Source: Norana najaformis | Taxonomy: Eukaryota > Annelida > Clitellata > Crassiclitellata > Hormogastridae | Assembly (NCBI GenBank): GCA_964023275.1 | Contig: OZ029919.1 | Span: 6,681,450-6,745,449 of the forward strand | Reading direction: 5' to 3' | Length of the DNA: 64,000 nt | Shown: piece by piece, positions 49,658 to 62,539 of the stretch | Layout of the letters: the number at the start of each line of letters is the position of its first letter | Position numbering within the stretch: the stretch's first letter is position 1 | Program-made: the position numbers and the translations under genes | The notes under the pieces: generated by a model | What the model saw: the letters and a program-made list of their open reading frames with translations, nothing else | Told to the model about the DNA's origin: nothing | Databases searched by the model: none

Positions 49658-51297
49658 TGGGAATTATTTAATTCCCTTGTGTATTGGCAAGTTCTTGGGC
49701 GCTGCGTGGCAAGAAAGAATGGCTGTCTTCATGTTATTTCCAATTACAATTACCAGCAGGGATACATGGTAGCTGACTTTGGAATTGTCTTTAGTCTGGA
49801 ACTGATCCCTGGATCTTTGAGCAGTGAGTGAATCTCAAAGCCTGATTCCTGGTCTGTGTAAACAGCATCTCTGTGCTCTCCTATTAACTCAGGCAAGCTG
49901 GTCTATATTCAGGCCACCTGTAGTAGCATTCCCCTCACATCTTGCATAGCTATTTCTATTTTTCAGCTATTTCTTCAAAATAGTGACTTAAGATTATAAT
50001 TTTGCTAAGTATGAATAGTATTTCAAAGAATTAATTATTTAAGTATTTGTATGTAGTAAACTTTATTTAAATTATTTATTAAACTGTTGTCTTGCATATC
50101 AGTTCAAGTGGTAATGTTGTTTCTGAGCCAAGAGATTCTTTAACCCAGTGCGATGTGTCTGAATGCTATTGTTCATTGAGAGGCTTAACAAGAGAGCAAT
50201 TGCCTTTCATTTGCCTGCCTTACCTTTGCACTTTTACCAGCGCTTTTGAGAGATGCTTGGAAGGCGCTATATAAATGCTTGTTACATTACATTACCTCAG
50301 GGGCTCCCAAAATGTGTTCAAGAGCACACAGCTGTGCCTCGAAGGTGTTACAGGTGTCCCCTTGGAGTTTGCAAAATTTAAATTTGCGATTGCCTCACAT
50401 GTTAAAACATAATAATGAACTGTACTCTGGCCTACTTGATACTATACTTGTACCTATTATTGTTTAGCAATATACCAGTAATTTTAACACTTTCTTGGTG
50501 TTGCCAAGCAACACGAAAGTTTGTTAAAACGGTCACGTGCGCAGATGACAAAGCTGTGTATTGCTATATGTGATGTTGTGTAAAAAAGTGTGGGAACCAC
50601 TACCAGGAGGACTGCCTTACCCTGTTACCTTGCATTTGCGTTATTTCACCTTGCCTAAATAGAGATGTGTGCAGAGTAATAGTAAAGTGTGCCAACTAAA
50701 TCAAAATCTGGTTGTTGTGACTTAGGATATTTTGAAGGAACGCAGACAATGAAAAGTATTCATTTTGACATTAACGTAACCATGGGCCTGCAATTGCGGG
50801 GACCCGCGCCCAAATCCAGGAAAGAGGGGTCTGTTCAGAGCCTGATATGTCCAAACCAGTCCTAGAGGGCCCATTTGAGTAATCTGTGGAGGGGCCTCAA
50901 AGTTTGAAGTTACGCCTTTTGAACTAAGAACATTTGCATTTAGAACAAAGAACAATCCTTAAAAAATTGTCAAATTTATGGCTAGGCAGACAACAGAGTA
51001 CTGTCAAGAAAACAGATTTTTACTGAACATCGTAGATCTGTGATCAGGACTTGATAGTAACTCATTTGTGAAGCACGTCTTTCAAAAGCAGTCCTTTCTT
51101 GAGGAGGTGAATAGAAGAAAAATGACTGATAAGTCTTAATTTAATTTTATGATAAATATTTCCATGAAGCTACATGAGCTGTTTGACATTACTTCATGTA
51201 ACAAATGAGTATAGAGCAAGGTATGATTAAAGATGGTGGACTTGGTGTCCACGTGGCAACATAAAAGTCTTTAAAAACATGCACCTACATGTCGAGC
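49658..51297. other. Convergent intergenic space between CSGALNACT-like and ankyrin genes
   Basis: Both genes point into this region. It holds a retroposon end at 50235-50300 (GAAGGCGCTATATAAATGC and a TTACA tail). No gene is seen. Confidence 0.5.
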
Positions 51298-51931
51298 CTA
51301 TATTTCGACTTGAGTCGGCCAATAAAGCAACATCAGGGGACTGTTCTTTGCTTCTTGAGCTATAGTCAGTGGTGTTTCTTTATTATTGTTCGTTGTATCC
51401 AACTTTCCACCACTGTTAACGAGAAGGTGCCAGATCTCCAGGTCCCTACAGTTGCCAGCTGCTTTGTGCATGGCAGTGTTGCCCTGCTTGTCCGTGCTGT
51501 TGGGATCGGCACCACCCCTGAGCAGGACGCGGACGTTTACAACCATGTTGGCTTGAACGGCTTTGTGCAGAGGACATTCTCCAGAAATGGAATCGCGAAC
51601 TGTAGGTTGGGCTTCGTGTTTCAGGAGTGCTTTGCAGAGTTTACCTGCGAAAGAGTTCATAGCGGGTAAAATGACTGATGAATATTAGGCCTGTAAACAG
51701 TGAAGGCAGCTTTAGGAGCAGTGGAATCTCCTTTACTTCTATTATGTGTAATAAAGTTAGAATAAGCATCTCAGTATCTCTGGGCTTCATATCATTATGC
51801 ATGAGATAAATAAAAAATCCTTCAGGTGTATGTTTAACTGGCACAAGTACTCATTAACGATTGCTTGGCAGCAGTGAATAAAGCTGAATAAATAGCATGA
51901 TTTACTGTGTATAAAGTCCTCTTTGGCAGCA

Positions 51932-51966
<35 letters not shown>

Positions 51967-53342
51967 TCAAGGTAGACCAACAACAGAAAGAGACATTCTT
52001 ATTACTGTATTATTACTGTATTGTTGTTGCTTGTATCTTTCTGTTGTTGACGAATCAATAAAAACAATTAAGAAATGTGAATACCTGTAATTTCATGCGT
52101 GGCAGCAACGTGTAAAGGAGTCTGGCCAGCGCAGTCGACTACGTTTGCTTTTGCTGCCATTTCCAACAGACACACCGCATTCTCTGTTCGTCCAAATCGT
52201 GCCGCCATGTGAAGTGGTGTAGAGCTGCGCATCTGACGATTATGCCCTGGATTATTTATGTTAACATTCCCTCCATGTTCAGCCAGACATTTGAGAATTT
52301 CAGTGTTGTTTCTTCCTGAAGATGAAAGCAACAAATTAAACACTTTTAAATATATAGTTGAAAAAATAAAGGAGCTTACCTAAAACTGCAATTATACTTT
52401 TAATTGGTCAACCATCCAGTCATAGCAAGAATAGCATCTTCAAAAGCAGTTGGGTGTTTTAATTGTAATTTAAGATTTATAAAGCACCTCTTAGAGAATA
52501 AATTTAACAGAGGCGCTTCCGACCCAAACAAGTAAAATCCTGTTAAACAGTGCAGTCTTCAGGTGCCTGCGAAACCCTGAGAGAAGAAAGGAGAGGAGCT
52601 CAAGTCGCAGATCGAGAGAGAGAGACGATTCCAGCAGGTGCAACAGTTATGACTAGCTCTCACTTTACCTCAGTTAGATACTTGGACTTGTGAGAAATGT
52701 GCCATATACATACATACATTGCTATGAACAGAATTTCCAGCAAATCAGAAATACTGTACACCTAATGAAAAGAAACTTACGTTTTACTGCCAGATGAATA
52801 GGCGAGTGACCCATATTATCCATGTAGTTTGGATCTGCAGCGGCTTCTAGCAGCGTTTGCACATCTTGTGCACTCCCATGAAGAACTGCTTTGTGAAGGG
52901 CCGTTTGTTGCCCGTTGTCCGGTTGATTGACTCGGGCACCCCGTGCCAGCAGGGCACGCAGAATCTCCGAAACGCCGCAACTGGTAGCCGCCAAATGAAG
53001 AGCAGTTTGCTGTTTGATATCTCCCTCGTTAATTTTCAGTTTATTGTCAGTCAACACGACTAGTGTATCGATAAATTTGATGTGAACTTTCTGGCGTTCT
53101 TTGATTCCTGGGAGTGCAACATAGTTGAGGACGAGTTCGTGAAGAGCGTTGTGGTATTTCTGTCGGTCGAGGTAGACGTGACTTACGTCAAGTCCCTGTT
53201 GTATTATCTTGTCGACTTTCACGCCATCAAACTCCTGAAGAGCCAACTGCAAAGCGGTGATGAGCTCTTTTTGATTCTCTGCAGACTCTGCCATTATCAC
53301 ACTTCTGAACTTGGCTTTGGACTTCTGCAAACTCACAGACAC
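51298..53342 (-). CDS. Ankyrin-repeat protein
   Basis: Three exons, 53342-52781, 52315-52085 and 51644-51298, splice in phase 1/1 to 379 codons plus stop. Initiation is at the ATG of MSVSLQ or at MAESAE 17 codons in. The first 110 residues are helical and charged with no recognised domain. Ankyrin units follow with the TPLHxA signature or variants near residues 112 (TALHLA), 147 (TALHKA), 180 (SPIHLA), 219 (TPLHMA), 254 (TPLHVA), 291 (CPLHKA) and 326 (TAMHKA), plus a degenerate last unit (TPLTIA). Ankyrin stacks bind protein partners; no catalytic or membrane segment is visible, so a cytosolic adaptor is the most that can be said. A LINE remnant lies in intron 1. The short C-terminus after the last unit (LMLLYWPTQVEI) shows no SOCS box or other known end. 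I do not recognise an orthologue. Confidence 0.85.
52445..52670 (-). mobile_element. LINE C-terminal remnant
   Basis: Reverse copy of the type at 43385: CAGTCTTCAGGTGCCTGCGA and GAGCTCAAGTCGCAGAT are shared. It lies in intron 1 of the ankyrin gene. Confidence 0.8.
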
Positions 53343-53880
53343 AGGGTACTTTATTACCCTAGCAGAACTGGCTGTTTGAACACTAGCAACTCTAAATTTA
53401 CATTAATAATAATAATAATACAATTTATATAGCGCCGTAGCACAGCCGAGGCCGAAGAAAAGGGCGCTGTTACATTACATTAGGGCATTACATTAGGGCA
53501 TTACATTATATAATATGCAACAAAGTCACGGAGAATCTGTTGACATTTCCCTATGCATCTGTTAGAAAATGTATTACTAGACTGCTGATGACATGTGTGT
53601 GCTCGGCCATAAACAAACGTGCAGCTGTTCGGCTGTTTGAATCCATTAATTTTTTTGAGAAAATTGCTACAACTTAGGCTTGCTGTGTAGGTCATTCCCT
53701 CCCCTACCAGTCTTCTTATTTTCACTTTTAATTTGTCATTGTCCAGGCCATTTTGTCAAAAAAGGACAAAGGCAGATTACTTCTTGTTTCTGTCTGTCTG
53801 ATTGTCTGGGTATCTATCTCTGTCTGTCATATAAACACAATCAATTTCCCTCCCTCCCTCCCTCTCTTCCCCCTCCCTCC

Positions 53881-53913
<33 letters not shown>

Positions 53914-54550
53914 GTGTGGTATTAATACTGAAAAAGCCAATATATTTTCTGAGATATGTGTAACATTATCTACTTAGTTATATGAACTAATAATATCAAC
54001 ATTGTGGTATTACATACATAATACTTACACACGTGTGTTTTACAGCAATTTCTCTTGTTGCAGTGGTCAGAAGTTTTAACGTTTGGCCGGTAACCAAAAT
54101 CTTGTCAGGCTATCCTGCTCCGTTGCAATCCCCAGTAGGTCTGTCGATCGTTTCTTTATGTAGTCAGCGGTTGCATAAGTTAAGCGTGGCCCTTTGAACT
54201 CCACCTATTTTCACCTGTAAAGCTTCAATGCAACCCATTGGCTGTGCGAACACGCTGCCACTCACCCACCCCACCCGCCAGAGGCCCCGAGTTCTGATAG
54301 ACATTAGCCTGTGAAGCGATGTGACTCAGAGGGCCTCGGGAGACGTTGTGTGGGTTTATTGTTAGATTGTCTCGTGCGTGTTTTCAGTATACTTTCTTTT
54401 GCTTTTGAAGTTTTCACCCTTTCAGCGTTTCTGTAGTAGAAGATGGCCTTACAGCCTGCACTAATGGCCTTGCAGCCTCGACTAAAATAGCTTTGTCTGG
54501 TAGATGGGACAGCTTGCGGTCTCTCTTACGATACAATGTATGAGCTTCCA
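53343..54550. other. Intergenic space upstream of the ankyrin gene
   Basis: Contains a reverse retroposon end at 53410-53520 (TATAGCGCCGTAGCACAGCC, CGAGGCCGAAGAAAAGGGCG) related to a forward one at 7705-7765, and the CCCT/CA tract. No gene is seen. Confidence 0.5.
53843..53915. repeat. (CCCT)n then (CA)n
   Basis: Pyrimidine then CA microsatellite between the ankyrin gene and TXNL4B. Confidence 0.9.
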
Positions 54551-54554
54551 GTGC

Positions 54555-54790
54555 TTTGAGACATCGTAAAATTGTACACGTTTTTCTATAGCAACCGTAT
54601 GGCCTCGACCCTATCGGGCGAGATCTCGCACCACCGATACACCCCATTTAAGGTCCCCGTCTACGGACCGTGCTACCCCGAGTTTCAAATCTCTTAAATA
54701 AGCCACGACCAGGATGCGAACCGGGGATCTTCAGGCACAGAGGCTTCTCTAGCGTAGGCGCTTACTAGGCCAGGGCTGCTAGGGCCTTTG
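54555..54790 (-). mobile_element. tRNA-derived SINE T2
   Basis: Reverse copy sharing GGACCGTGCTACCCCGAGTT, GGATGCGAACCGGGGATC and the body end GTACACGTTTTTCTATAG. Confidence 0.78.
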
Positions 54791-55164
54791 ATCAACGTTC
54801 GCCTTCCATTAATCAGTTCACACGACGGGCAACAAAACCAAGTGACACGTCAATTCATTTTGTACGTTCAGCTATAGGCGTGGGGGAGTTCTTCAGCATA
54901 AGCCTGCGCCCCTCCGACCAGACCCGTGCATAGTGGACTGCCGGAATGTGTCACCCCTCAGGAAATGCTATTACCCCCCCATGCAAGCAATCCTGGAGCC
55001 CCGCCAATGTGCGCGCGTGTGTGTGTGTGAGGATTTACAGCGAGCATGTTTAGGTAAGCCCTTTGCCTGGCTGCCTTTGGTCTGAGTCTCTGTAAGTGGG
55101 TGTACTGTTTCAAATCCAGTTGGCATATGTTTTCATCAGAGAAGAGTGGGGTTCAACCACTATA

Positions 55165-55485
55165 AAACCAGTCGTAATCTTGGGATTTCTGTAGTGCCCA
55201 ATGAAAGCTAAGTCGTGGGAACCAGCTTATTCACAGGCGCTCAGTCAAAGCAAAATCGATAGGCAAAAAGGTTTGGTCCCAGGTCAAGATCCAGGAGTCA
55301 GACAGTTGGACGGCTATGGTGGATGGTGTTTGAAATTGAAGCGAGAAGAGAGACAAGGAGGAGAGGAAGAATCAGGATAAGATTTCTGGAAAAGAAATGT
55401 TTTCAGTCTTCAGTGAAAGACCAGCACAGAAACTGAAAGAGGTGAAGTGTTGGTGAGTTTTTCTGTAGCAACCATATGGTTGCTA
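55165..55485 (-). mobile_element. LINE C-terminal end plus 3' tail, same family
   Basis: Reverse copy that extends past the tail into the reverse transcriptase end (CTTCAGTGAAAGACCAGCAC). Confidence 0.88.
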
Positions 55486-55814
55486 CAGAAAAGCTATCAA
55501 TTATTAAAAATTACTAAAAATTACCAATGCATACGAACCAATGTTAGTTCACCAACAAAACAGTTAAAGGGCTACTAAAGGCATTTGCAATTCCGAAATT
55601 CCCTAGCGGATGACAGCCTGTGTATTTATGCTTAATGTGTTGTGGGGTTGTGGCAATGGTGCCACTGAAGTCTTGATTAGATTGGGATCTCAAACTCGAA
55701 TGATGTTGCTAAAAAGATAAACCATAGCAGTGTTTAAGACCCAGCATGTACTTTTAGCTGGGCTGTGAGCAGTGACATACACTGACTAATTTTGCAAAAA
55801 TACTAAGGGATCTC

Positions 55815-56330
55815 CCTGTACAAGACCGGAATGGTAACTCCCAAACAGTTCTCCATACTGCATACCCCGTATCTCAGGCTTGCTCCTACTGAAGAGCGAG
55901 TCCAGTTCAAAATCTGTCTCACAGTTTACAAGGTACTGCATTTCTGTCAGGCAACTTACATTTGTTCATTTCTCACAATGGAAGAAGCAGTTTATAAACT
56001 TTTGTATGCCATCGACTGATGCCTTGTGCATTATTGCAATGGTGCTGTAGATGTATGTAGTAATCTCTTCCGTTGAAATCTAAGATCTTCATTCCTGCTA
56101 TCTCTAGCCAATCTGACCAGTCCTTTAGTAATGGCCAAAGTATGGCTGTTTCCCATTCCATAAACCCTTCCCATTTTGCTGCTTCCCTCCAAATGAAAAC
56201 TCAACTTCTCCATCTGCTTATTCTTTACATCTCTCTGACCTCCCGGATCTCAACTAAACTTGTTCCAAGATCTTGGCTTAACCTGTTCTTGGGTCTTGAC
56301 TGAAGCTGTTCCTAGTTCTCAACTGAACAG
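55815..56330 (+). mobile_element. LINE C-terminal remnant
   Basis: The frame PYLRLAPTEERVQFKICLTV and YKVLHFCQ corresponds to the LHWLPVxERIxFKxLxLTYK segment of non-LTR reverse transcriptases. The downstream part is decayed. Confidence 0.75.
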
Positions 56331-56540
56331 TTCTCTAAACCTGTTCTCTCTCATGAACAGTTTTGCAGCTATCAATCGAAATCTTGCGTTATGATACAGT
56401 TTTTCTACATCTAGTTAGTCATATTATGTGAAATTATCTTTGTGCTACTTTAAGTGTTGAATCAACCTAAAAATTCTGGTGCTCCAAACAAAATCACAAT
56501 TCTGTCACTGAAAATTTACTGACAACTGAAGTTATGGAAC

Positions 56541-58218
56541 TCATATGTCTTTGTACAGAAGTTCATATTTAGGAACATGCGAAGGTTCTAACGGACTAGA
56601 AATCATCATTTTGCCCTTCAGTGCGCCACGATATATCACTTCAACAACATCTATGAAGTCCTGTTTGCTGTGAAAGCTTCCGATGAACTTTGTGTTATCT
56701 GGAGTTCTACAAATCAACAATAAAAATACAGTGTAAATTAGAATAATACAATAAAATAAAGCCACAGCCTCACTCTCTCCCAACAACTAGTAGCTGGTTC
56801 AGTCCTAGCTTGATACCATTTCAATTTTGGCAGCATACCTGTTTCATAAGATCCATCACCACAGAATGCCTCACTGTCTGAACAGACCACCATAGAACTG
56901 ACTTTCTGCTCAGCTTTCTGTTGATGTTTTGTGAAGTACAGACTGGCCCATAAGTGTGAGCTAGTAGTTGTTATAATTTCTGAAGTATTTGTCACTGCCA
57001 TTCAAACCAGATACACTGGAAACTTGATATTATGCTGTCTTTGGATGCTATATCAAGAACCACCTTATAATGAGATTGTATTATAATAAGGCCATTTTCT
57101 AAGGATGGGACTAAATTTGGGGAATTATATCAGAATTCATCTTATAATGGAGCATGTTATGTAGTTTACTGAGATATATGCAATTCTTTGTAGTTTGCTT
57201 GCGCCTTACCCTGTAAAGCAGTTGCATGCTATGCTCACGCAGTGCCTTAGAGCCGCTGGATGTCCTAGTTAACACAATTCCACACTAATGACATAGCGCT
57301 ATTGCTGTTATTTTGCCCCTACACAAACAACATGAATGGCTAGTTGAAGAGGTGATATAAAGTATTTATGTTGAACTTTGCGACTGGCTGTTGTTCCATG
57401 CTTTAAAATTGGCTATTGTTCCTCCAGCTGCTAGGTAGGTTTCTGCTTGAGATTTGGTGTTGAATCTCTCTTTTGGTACAAGCATCTCTGTAAGACTTTC
57501 TTCTTTTGCAAATCATATTGCGTTTACATATGCTTGCCATTCATGAAGCGCCATGAAAAACAAAAAGCCACCACTGAAACTGCCATTGAACTGTCTTACA
57601 CTACATTTCATTGGTTAACTCTGACATCTTTCATATGAAAACAGCTTATGACTTACTGCCAATCTACTTTTATGTGTTGACCATTGAAGAAGAAGATGGT
57701 TGCTGGTATAAGTGAAATGTCGAAGTATTGTACATAGATGGGCACACTGTCTACATCTACCAGATAAATACTGGCCATATTTGCCAGCTGTGGCGCTGTC
57801 TTGGCAAGCTATAAATAAAAACAAAATATCTTCTGTATTGTGAAAGCATTAACAGTCTTAAATAAAGCTCTGACATAGTATAGTAATTAATTATTTACAA
57901 TGGCAAATCATTGCAGAATTAATATGAGACATTTAAAAGGCGCTGAATGAGTTTCTGGAGACCAAAACAGCCCACACCATGTTTGAAACATTTTTAATTT
58001 TTTTTTAAATTTAAAAATATTAAAAGCATTAATAATGAGCTAATAGCGCTGTATCTCAAATCAAAACTACATTCGGAGTTATTTACTATTTCATCCAGCT
58101 GCATGCAGGTTAAATCCGACTCTTTTCCAAAGCGTAAAACTAAGACGAGATCTTCCGTTGATCGAATGGCTTTGTCTATATCACGTTTTGTTGTTAATTT
58201 TCTTAATAAGAAGCTCAT
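56541..58218 (-). CDS. TXNL4B: Thioredoxin-like protein 4B (DIM2-like spliceosomal protein)
   Basis: Three exons, 58218-58087, 57808-57657 and 56706-56541, give 149 codons plus stop, the same length as human TXNL4B. It begins [18 protein letters not shown], continues [45 protein letters not shown], then [20 protein letters not shown] and ends [10 protein letters not shown], matching TXNL4B along its whole length. The family has a thioredoxin fold without a CxxC redox centre, belongs to the DIM1 group, and works in the nucleus in pre-mRNA splicing, contacting the U5/tri-snRNP protein PRPF6. Phases are 0 and 2 with standard GT-AG junctions. It is single-copy and compact, the most conventional gene here. 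No frame damage is seen. Confidence 0.96.
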
Positions 58219-59084
58219 TTTGAATTAAAATTACTGTATCCCTTAGCAGCAGATTTTAAAACTACGAGTTTACAATAGAGATCGTATTAAAAATTGCTAC
58301 ATTTCGTTTACAAAGATATTCACACAACGAGAGTGGAACAAAGATCTTCGATGCTTTTCAAGCGCGCCGTCTCGATTATGGAACGTGTAGTTATTCTACA
58401 ACTTTAGATGAAATGTTCTACTTTCGCATGCACTTTAACACAGAAATCGTACATAACTATAACGTCGTGCAGTGTGCACTCAATAGCACAGTAAAAGTAG
58501 TGAAGTACAGTAACTTTTTATTGTTTAAATCTTCTCTTGCGTAAATTTTGGTTCCGTATATGGATCATAATTATGGCCTTGTTATTAATATTTTCTAGTC
58601 TCGTATGAGTCAAAAAAGTATTATTGATCCACAACCTCAGTTGTAGGAAAATGCGTTGAATAATCAAGATAATCGACAAGAAAGTTTGTTAAATTTTGGG
58701 AAATTCAAGAAAATTGACATTGCATACATTGGGGCTTTCATTTTTATAATTCACATTAGCATTTACACTTTTTCTTAATCACGGGGTGTTCCGTATAATC
58801 ATAGGCATGTTAGTTTTGCAAGGTTGTTACCCAGATTGTAGGCCTATACATACATTCGCTAAATTATCCCACTGTTGATAATGTCATTTTCTTGAAATAA
58901 TAAAATGCGGCATGTCTGAGTTAAACACTACTCTGCAAAATTAAATAGCACACTAGTTTGGAGATGTAGAAAGTGGTACTTCTGCGCATTGCGATTAATC
59001 TGCGGAAGTTAGTATATATCTTTACTGACATGTCGGTTTGAGAAGCTAGCTAGCGTAACTTAACTGCTTAATTTAACTTAGCTT
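58219..59084. other. Upstream region of TXNL4B
   Basis: AT-rich and without repeats I recognise. It likely holds the TXNL4B promoter. Confidence 0.4.
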
Positions 59085-59236
59085 AATTGCCTGCCTGACT
59101 CTTGGGTATTGATCTGGAACCGAACTCTTCTGTCGAGTTTGTTCTGAGTGAGCGTCTGTAAATAAGCAGGTTTCCACGACTTAGCTTACGTTGGGCGCTG
59201 TAAAAATCTCGAGCTTACGATTACGATTACGAAGTC
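59085..59236 (+). mobile_element. LINE 3' tail, same family
   Basis: A diverged forward copy, GCCTGACTCTTGGGTATTGA through GGGCGCTGTAAAAATCTCG to (ATTACG)n. Confidence 0.88.
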
Positions 59237-60124
59237 TGTTATGTTATTAACACTTTTCAGTCTCCACATGATGAAGCCTCAGACGACACCTTCAGCCTAT
59301 AATTTTGGAGGTTTTGTTGTATTGCCGCTAGTTACTTGTTTAGCGTTTGGCACTCGGAACGTGGTTGGTTGATATTTTGTTGTCAAATACAAATGCCTAA
59401 CGCAGATTAACACCTAGAAACATTATTTGTCTAATTGAGAAGATTGGCCGTACAATTTATAACGATGTAGCTTTTATAATAAAACTCTGTTTATCAGTGG
59501 ATATGTTACTGAGAAACTGTGTGCTTTTACGCCGTTGTGAAAAACAAGAGGTGTACGTAGTGCTTGTAGAAATAACTACCAGGCCTGATTGCTGTTATTT
59601 TTGAATGTCTCGAGATTCTGCGCTTCCATTGAACACTTTCCAGGAGCGTTTCATTCCAGGCTAAGCACCTTTATACAAGGTTAGACTTTTTGCAGGGGCC
59701 TACTGGGCTAGTTACTTGTTTAACATCTACTGCGGTTGTGCCTAATATGGTATACTGGCAACTGTTGGGGCAGGCGGTTGCATGATGCTGAAAAGGGTGT
59801 CTTGTTGCCTCGTACAAATGTTTGGTACAGCTGCTGAAAAAGAAGTTAAAACTTCTTTAGTTAGACTAACGGTTAGAGGATATATGAGTTTTGCGTATTT
59901 AGTTTAAATTTATTATTGTTAGTTTGTATTTTTGATGTTCGCAAGTGACTCATACCACATGGACCATCACTGATAAATGACAGATTGTTGTATTCATTCC
60001 AAATTGGCACGGCAAAGCTGTAGTTGTTTTGTTGATGACTGATTCACTGAAGTGATTTCTGGTAACAACCAACACTTATCTAATGTACTACACAAGTCAT
60101 CAGTTGATGTGGATAGTGTGTCTG

Positions 60125-60560
60125 GGATGATCTTAAATTGTAATTGTAATTGTAAAGCGCTGCTTCAAAGTAGCCTCACCAGAGGTGATCCCAGCCTGGA
60201 GTCCCAGAACTGGGGAATAATACGGTCTTCAAGCGCTTACGGAAAAGGGAGGAGAGAGGAAGAGAAGCTCCCGTCGAAGGTCGGCAGGTAAGTCATTCCA
60301 AGGGGTAGGGCCAGCAATAACAAAGCTGTGGCGCTGAGCGGTGGCAGTTCGAGCTAGAGGGATGGAGAGATCGCCCTGAACCGACGAACCGAATGCAGTG
60401 GTCTGCGGCCAGGAATAGAAGAAAGGGGGATGCAGAGCAACTTCAGATAAAGCAGAGCACAGCCAACAAGACAGTTCCGCACGAGGGTCAAGATTTTGAA
60501 TATAATACGCTTCTGTATTGGGAGCCAGTGCAATTGTTCCAGCATAGATGAAGGAATGTG
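60125..60560 (-). mobile_element. CR1/L2-like LINE C-terminus
   Basis: The minus frame gives LEQLHWLPIQKRIIFKILTL and RRPLHSVRRFRAISPSL, followed leftwards by the end frame and a (TTGTAA)n-type tail. Confidence 0.85.
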
Positions 60561-60823
60561 GCCAAACTTATAAAGGCACTTGTGGCAGTGTTTACATCAG
60601 CTGTTATCTTCAGCCAGATGTTGTGGCATATCTTTTGGTATTCAGACCAAACTTTCTTGCTGTTGGTCACAGTGAACATGTTTTGGTATCAGCAGTTGCA
60701 TGTCTGCAAGCAGAGATGCAAAATGGTTTAGTGATTAGCTGTGCTGGACTGTCAGTCCAGATGTTGAGATTCAAATTCCCATCAACACCAAAAGTATTTC
60801 AAGATTTCTATTCCACTAATGCT

Positions 60824-61049
60824 CTAGTGAACTCGGCTGTATAATGAGTGCATTGACTGTACATGATCAGTGAGAAGATCAGACGGTGAGGAAGAGGTCT
60901 GGCCAATGCCTTGATATGCTGAGGGAGTGGAAAATCCAAAGGGAGCCCCAGTGGTGGCTGCAAAGGGGTAGTAAGTGGGCCGTGTCCCAACTGAACCGCT
61001 GTTGTACTCCAAAATTTTAGGCCACTTTTTAACATTTGAATGTGGCTCA
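60824..61049 (-). CDS. Probable 3'-terminal coding exon, unidentified protein
   Basis: A strong acceptor (cttctctttcgtgcag on the minus strand) precedes an open frame of 75 codons ending in TAG. Entered in phase 2 it reads EPHSNVKKWPKILEYNSG, then a Thr/Pro/Tyr/Phe-rich stretch (YYPFAATTGAPFGFS) and ends SMHSLYSRVH. Composition differs from the flanking repeats. No upstream exons were found in the remaining 3 kb; they may lie beyond the window. The family is not recognised. It could be a retroposed fragment. Confidence 0.4.
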
Positions 61050-61559
61050 CTGCACGAAAGAGAAGTCGATTAAAATTTGGGAAATGTAAAAAGGTACTAA
61101 AAATTGCTGCAAAAGCCTAAATATGTTCCAAATGCATTTTGAGCTCAATTAAACCCTGGTCAGTGGGGCAGTGTTAGAAAGTAAATCAACAGTAAATATT
61201 AGAAAAGTTTATTGTAATGGAAAATAAACTGGTGTATAAACCATATACCCATTGTTGCCTCTCTGATTTAGCTCGAGAGACTGATCTTCTATGTCTACAT
61301 GAGCATGCAAACTATCACATTAGTATCTGCTACTATCAGACATTTCTTTACGTACAGCTCATATCAGACGTCAATAATGGTACAGCAGTGAGTTTTTCGG
61401 TTTAAAGTGTAACTTTGCCAATTGGCAACAATGACTTCTGCTCTTTTTTTAGTTCGAGTTATGTTATTCATTTGTTTTATGAATGCGTGGGTATGTATTA
61501 TTTAATGACATGCACTCATGCACCTAGTCTGTAGGTGTGTTATTTCTATTTCTGCATTT

Positions 61560-61725
61560 ATCAGGCACCACTATCAAATGACTTAGCATCAGTCGAATTC
61601 GCTGAGCAATTGTGAGTGAAGGACATGCTCAAGGTCCTTACACAGTGACTGTCTTAGAGGAATTTCGAACCCATACTCTCCACGCTACAAGCCAAGCTCT
61701 CTCTCCAATAGGCTACCGTGCTCCT
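61560..61725 (-). mobile_element. tRNA-derived SINE T1
   Basis: Reverse copy with AATTGTGAGTGAAGGACATG and a box B-like TTCGAACCC. Confidence 0.8.
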
Positions 61726-61913
61726 CTGTAATGACAAAGCCTACATGTGAGTATAACATTGCATTACATAGCTTAACTTAACAACTTAGCTTTTAAGTAG
61801 TTCTTCTGTGTGTTATAACCGATGTAAATTACAGGGACTATGCCACATACAGTTCTTCTAGCTTTTTCTTATAAGCTATATGAAGTGCCCACTGTGTATA
61901 CACGCACATATCT

Positions 61914-61914
<1 letters not shown>

Positions 61915-61985
<71 letters not shown>
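61915..61985. repeat. (TA)n array
   Basis: About 34 TA units; a shorter one is at 51934-51963. Confidence 0.97.
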
Positions 61986-62539
61986 TGATGTTTATGTTTT
62001 AAAGAAATTTTTAGAGCTGAAGACAGTTAAAAACCAAAGTTTTACATATCAAGTGAACTAGGATACATTAGGACCATTGAAGTTCTGCAGAGTTTCAGAC
62101 GATTGTCAAATGCTTAACACACCCGATTACACGGTGTTGACAGGTACAGAGGTGCATTTATATGCATCGGAGAATGAAGTAGATGTTGGATGATAGTGGC
62201 AGTGGGCGTTCGTCCATTCGACTCCTAATGAAACTGCAATTAGACAAAATACATTTCCGATAGCCGTGGGCACAGGCGTAAGTTTTGGAGGGTATGGGGT
62301 ACTCGTAGCCCTCACTTTTGGAAATGGGGTACTGTACCCTCACTTGTTCAATTCCCGTAAAGCTTAGTATGAGCTTTGACGTTTTCCATTGGTTTTTTAC
62401 TACAATTGTAAGGGGAAAGGGGAAAGGAGGGGGTTAAATTGGTACCCCACTTTCGCGACAAAAGTTACGCCTCTGGCAGACTGTCGGCGTGGCATCTCGC
62501 AGTCTCACAGTTCGGCTACAGGTGATTATTGATTTTATC

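Noticed and set aside
51289..51669. 126-codon plus frame
   Set aside because: Antisense shadow of ankyrin exon 3.
56738..57001. 87-codon minus frame between TXNL4B exons
   Set aside because: It falls in intron 2; the joined TXNL4B exons already give the full 149-residue protein.
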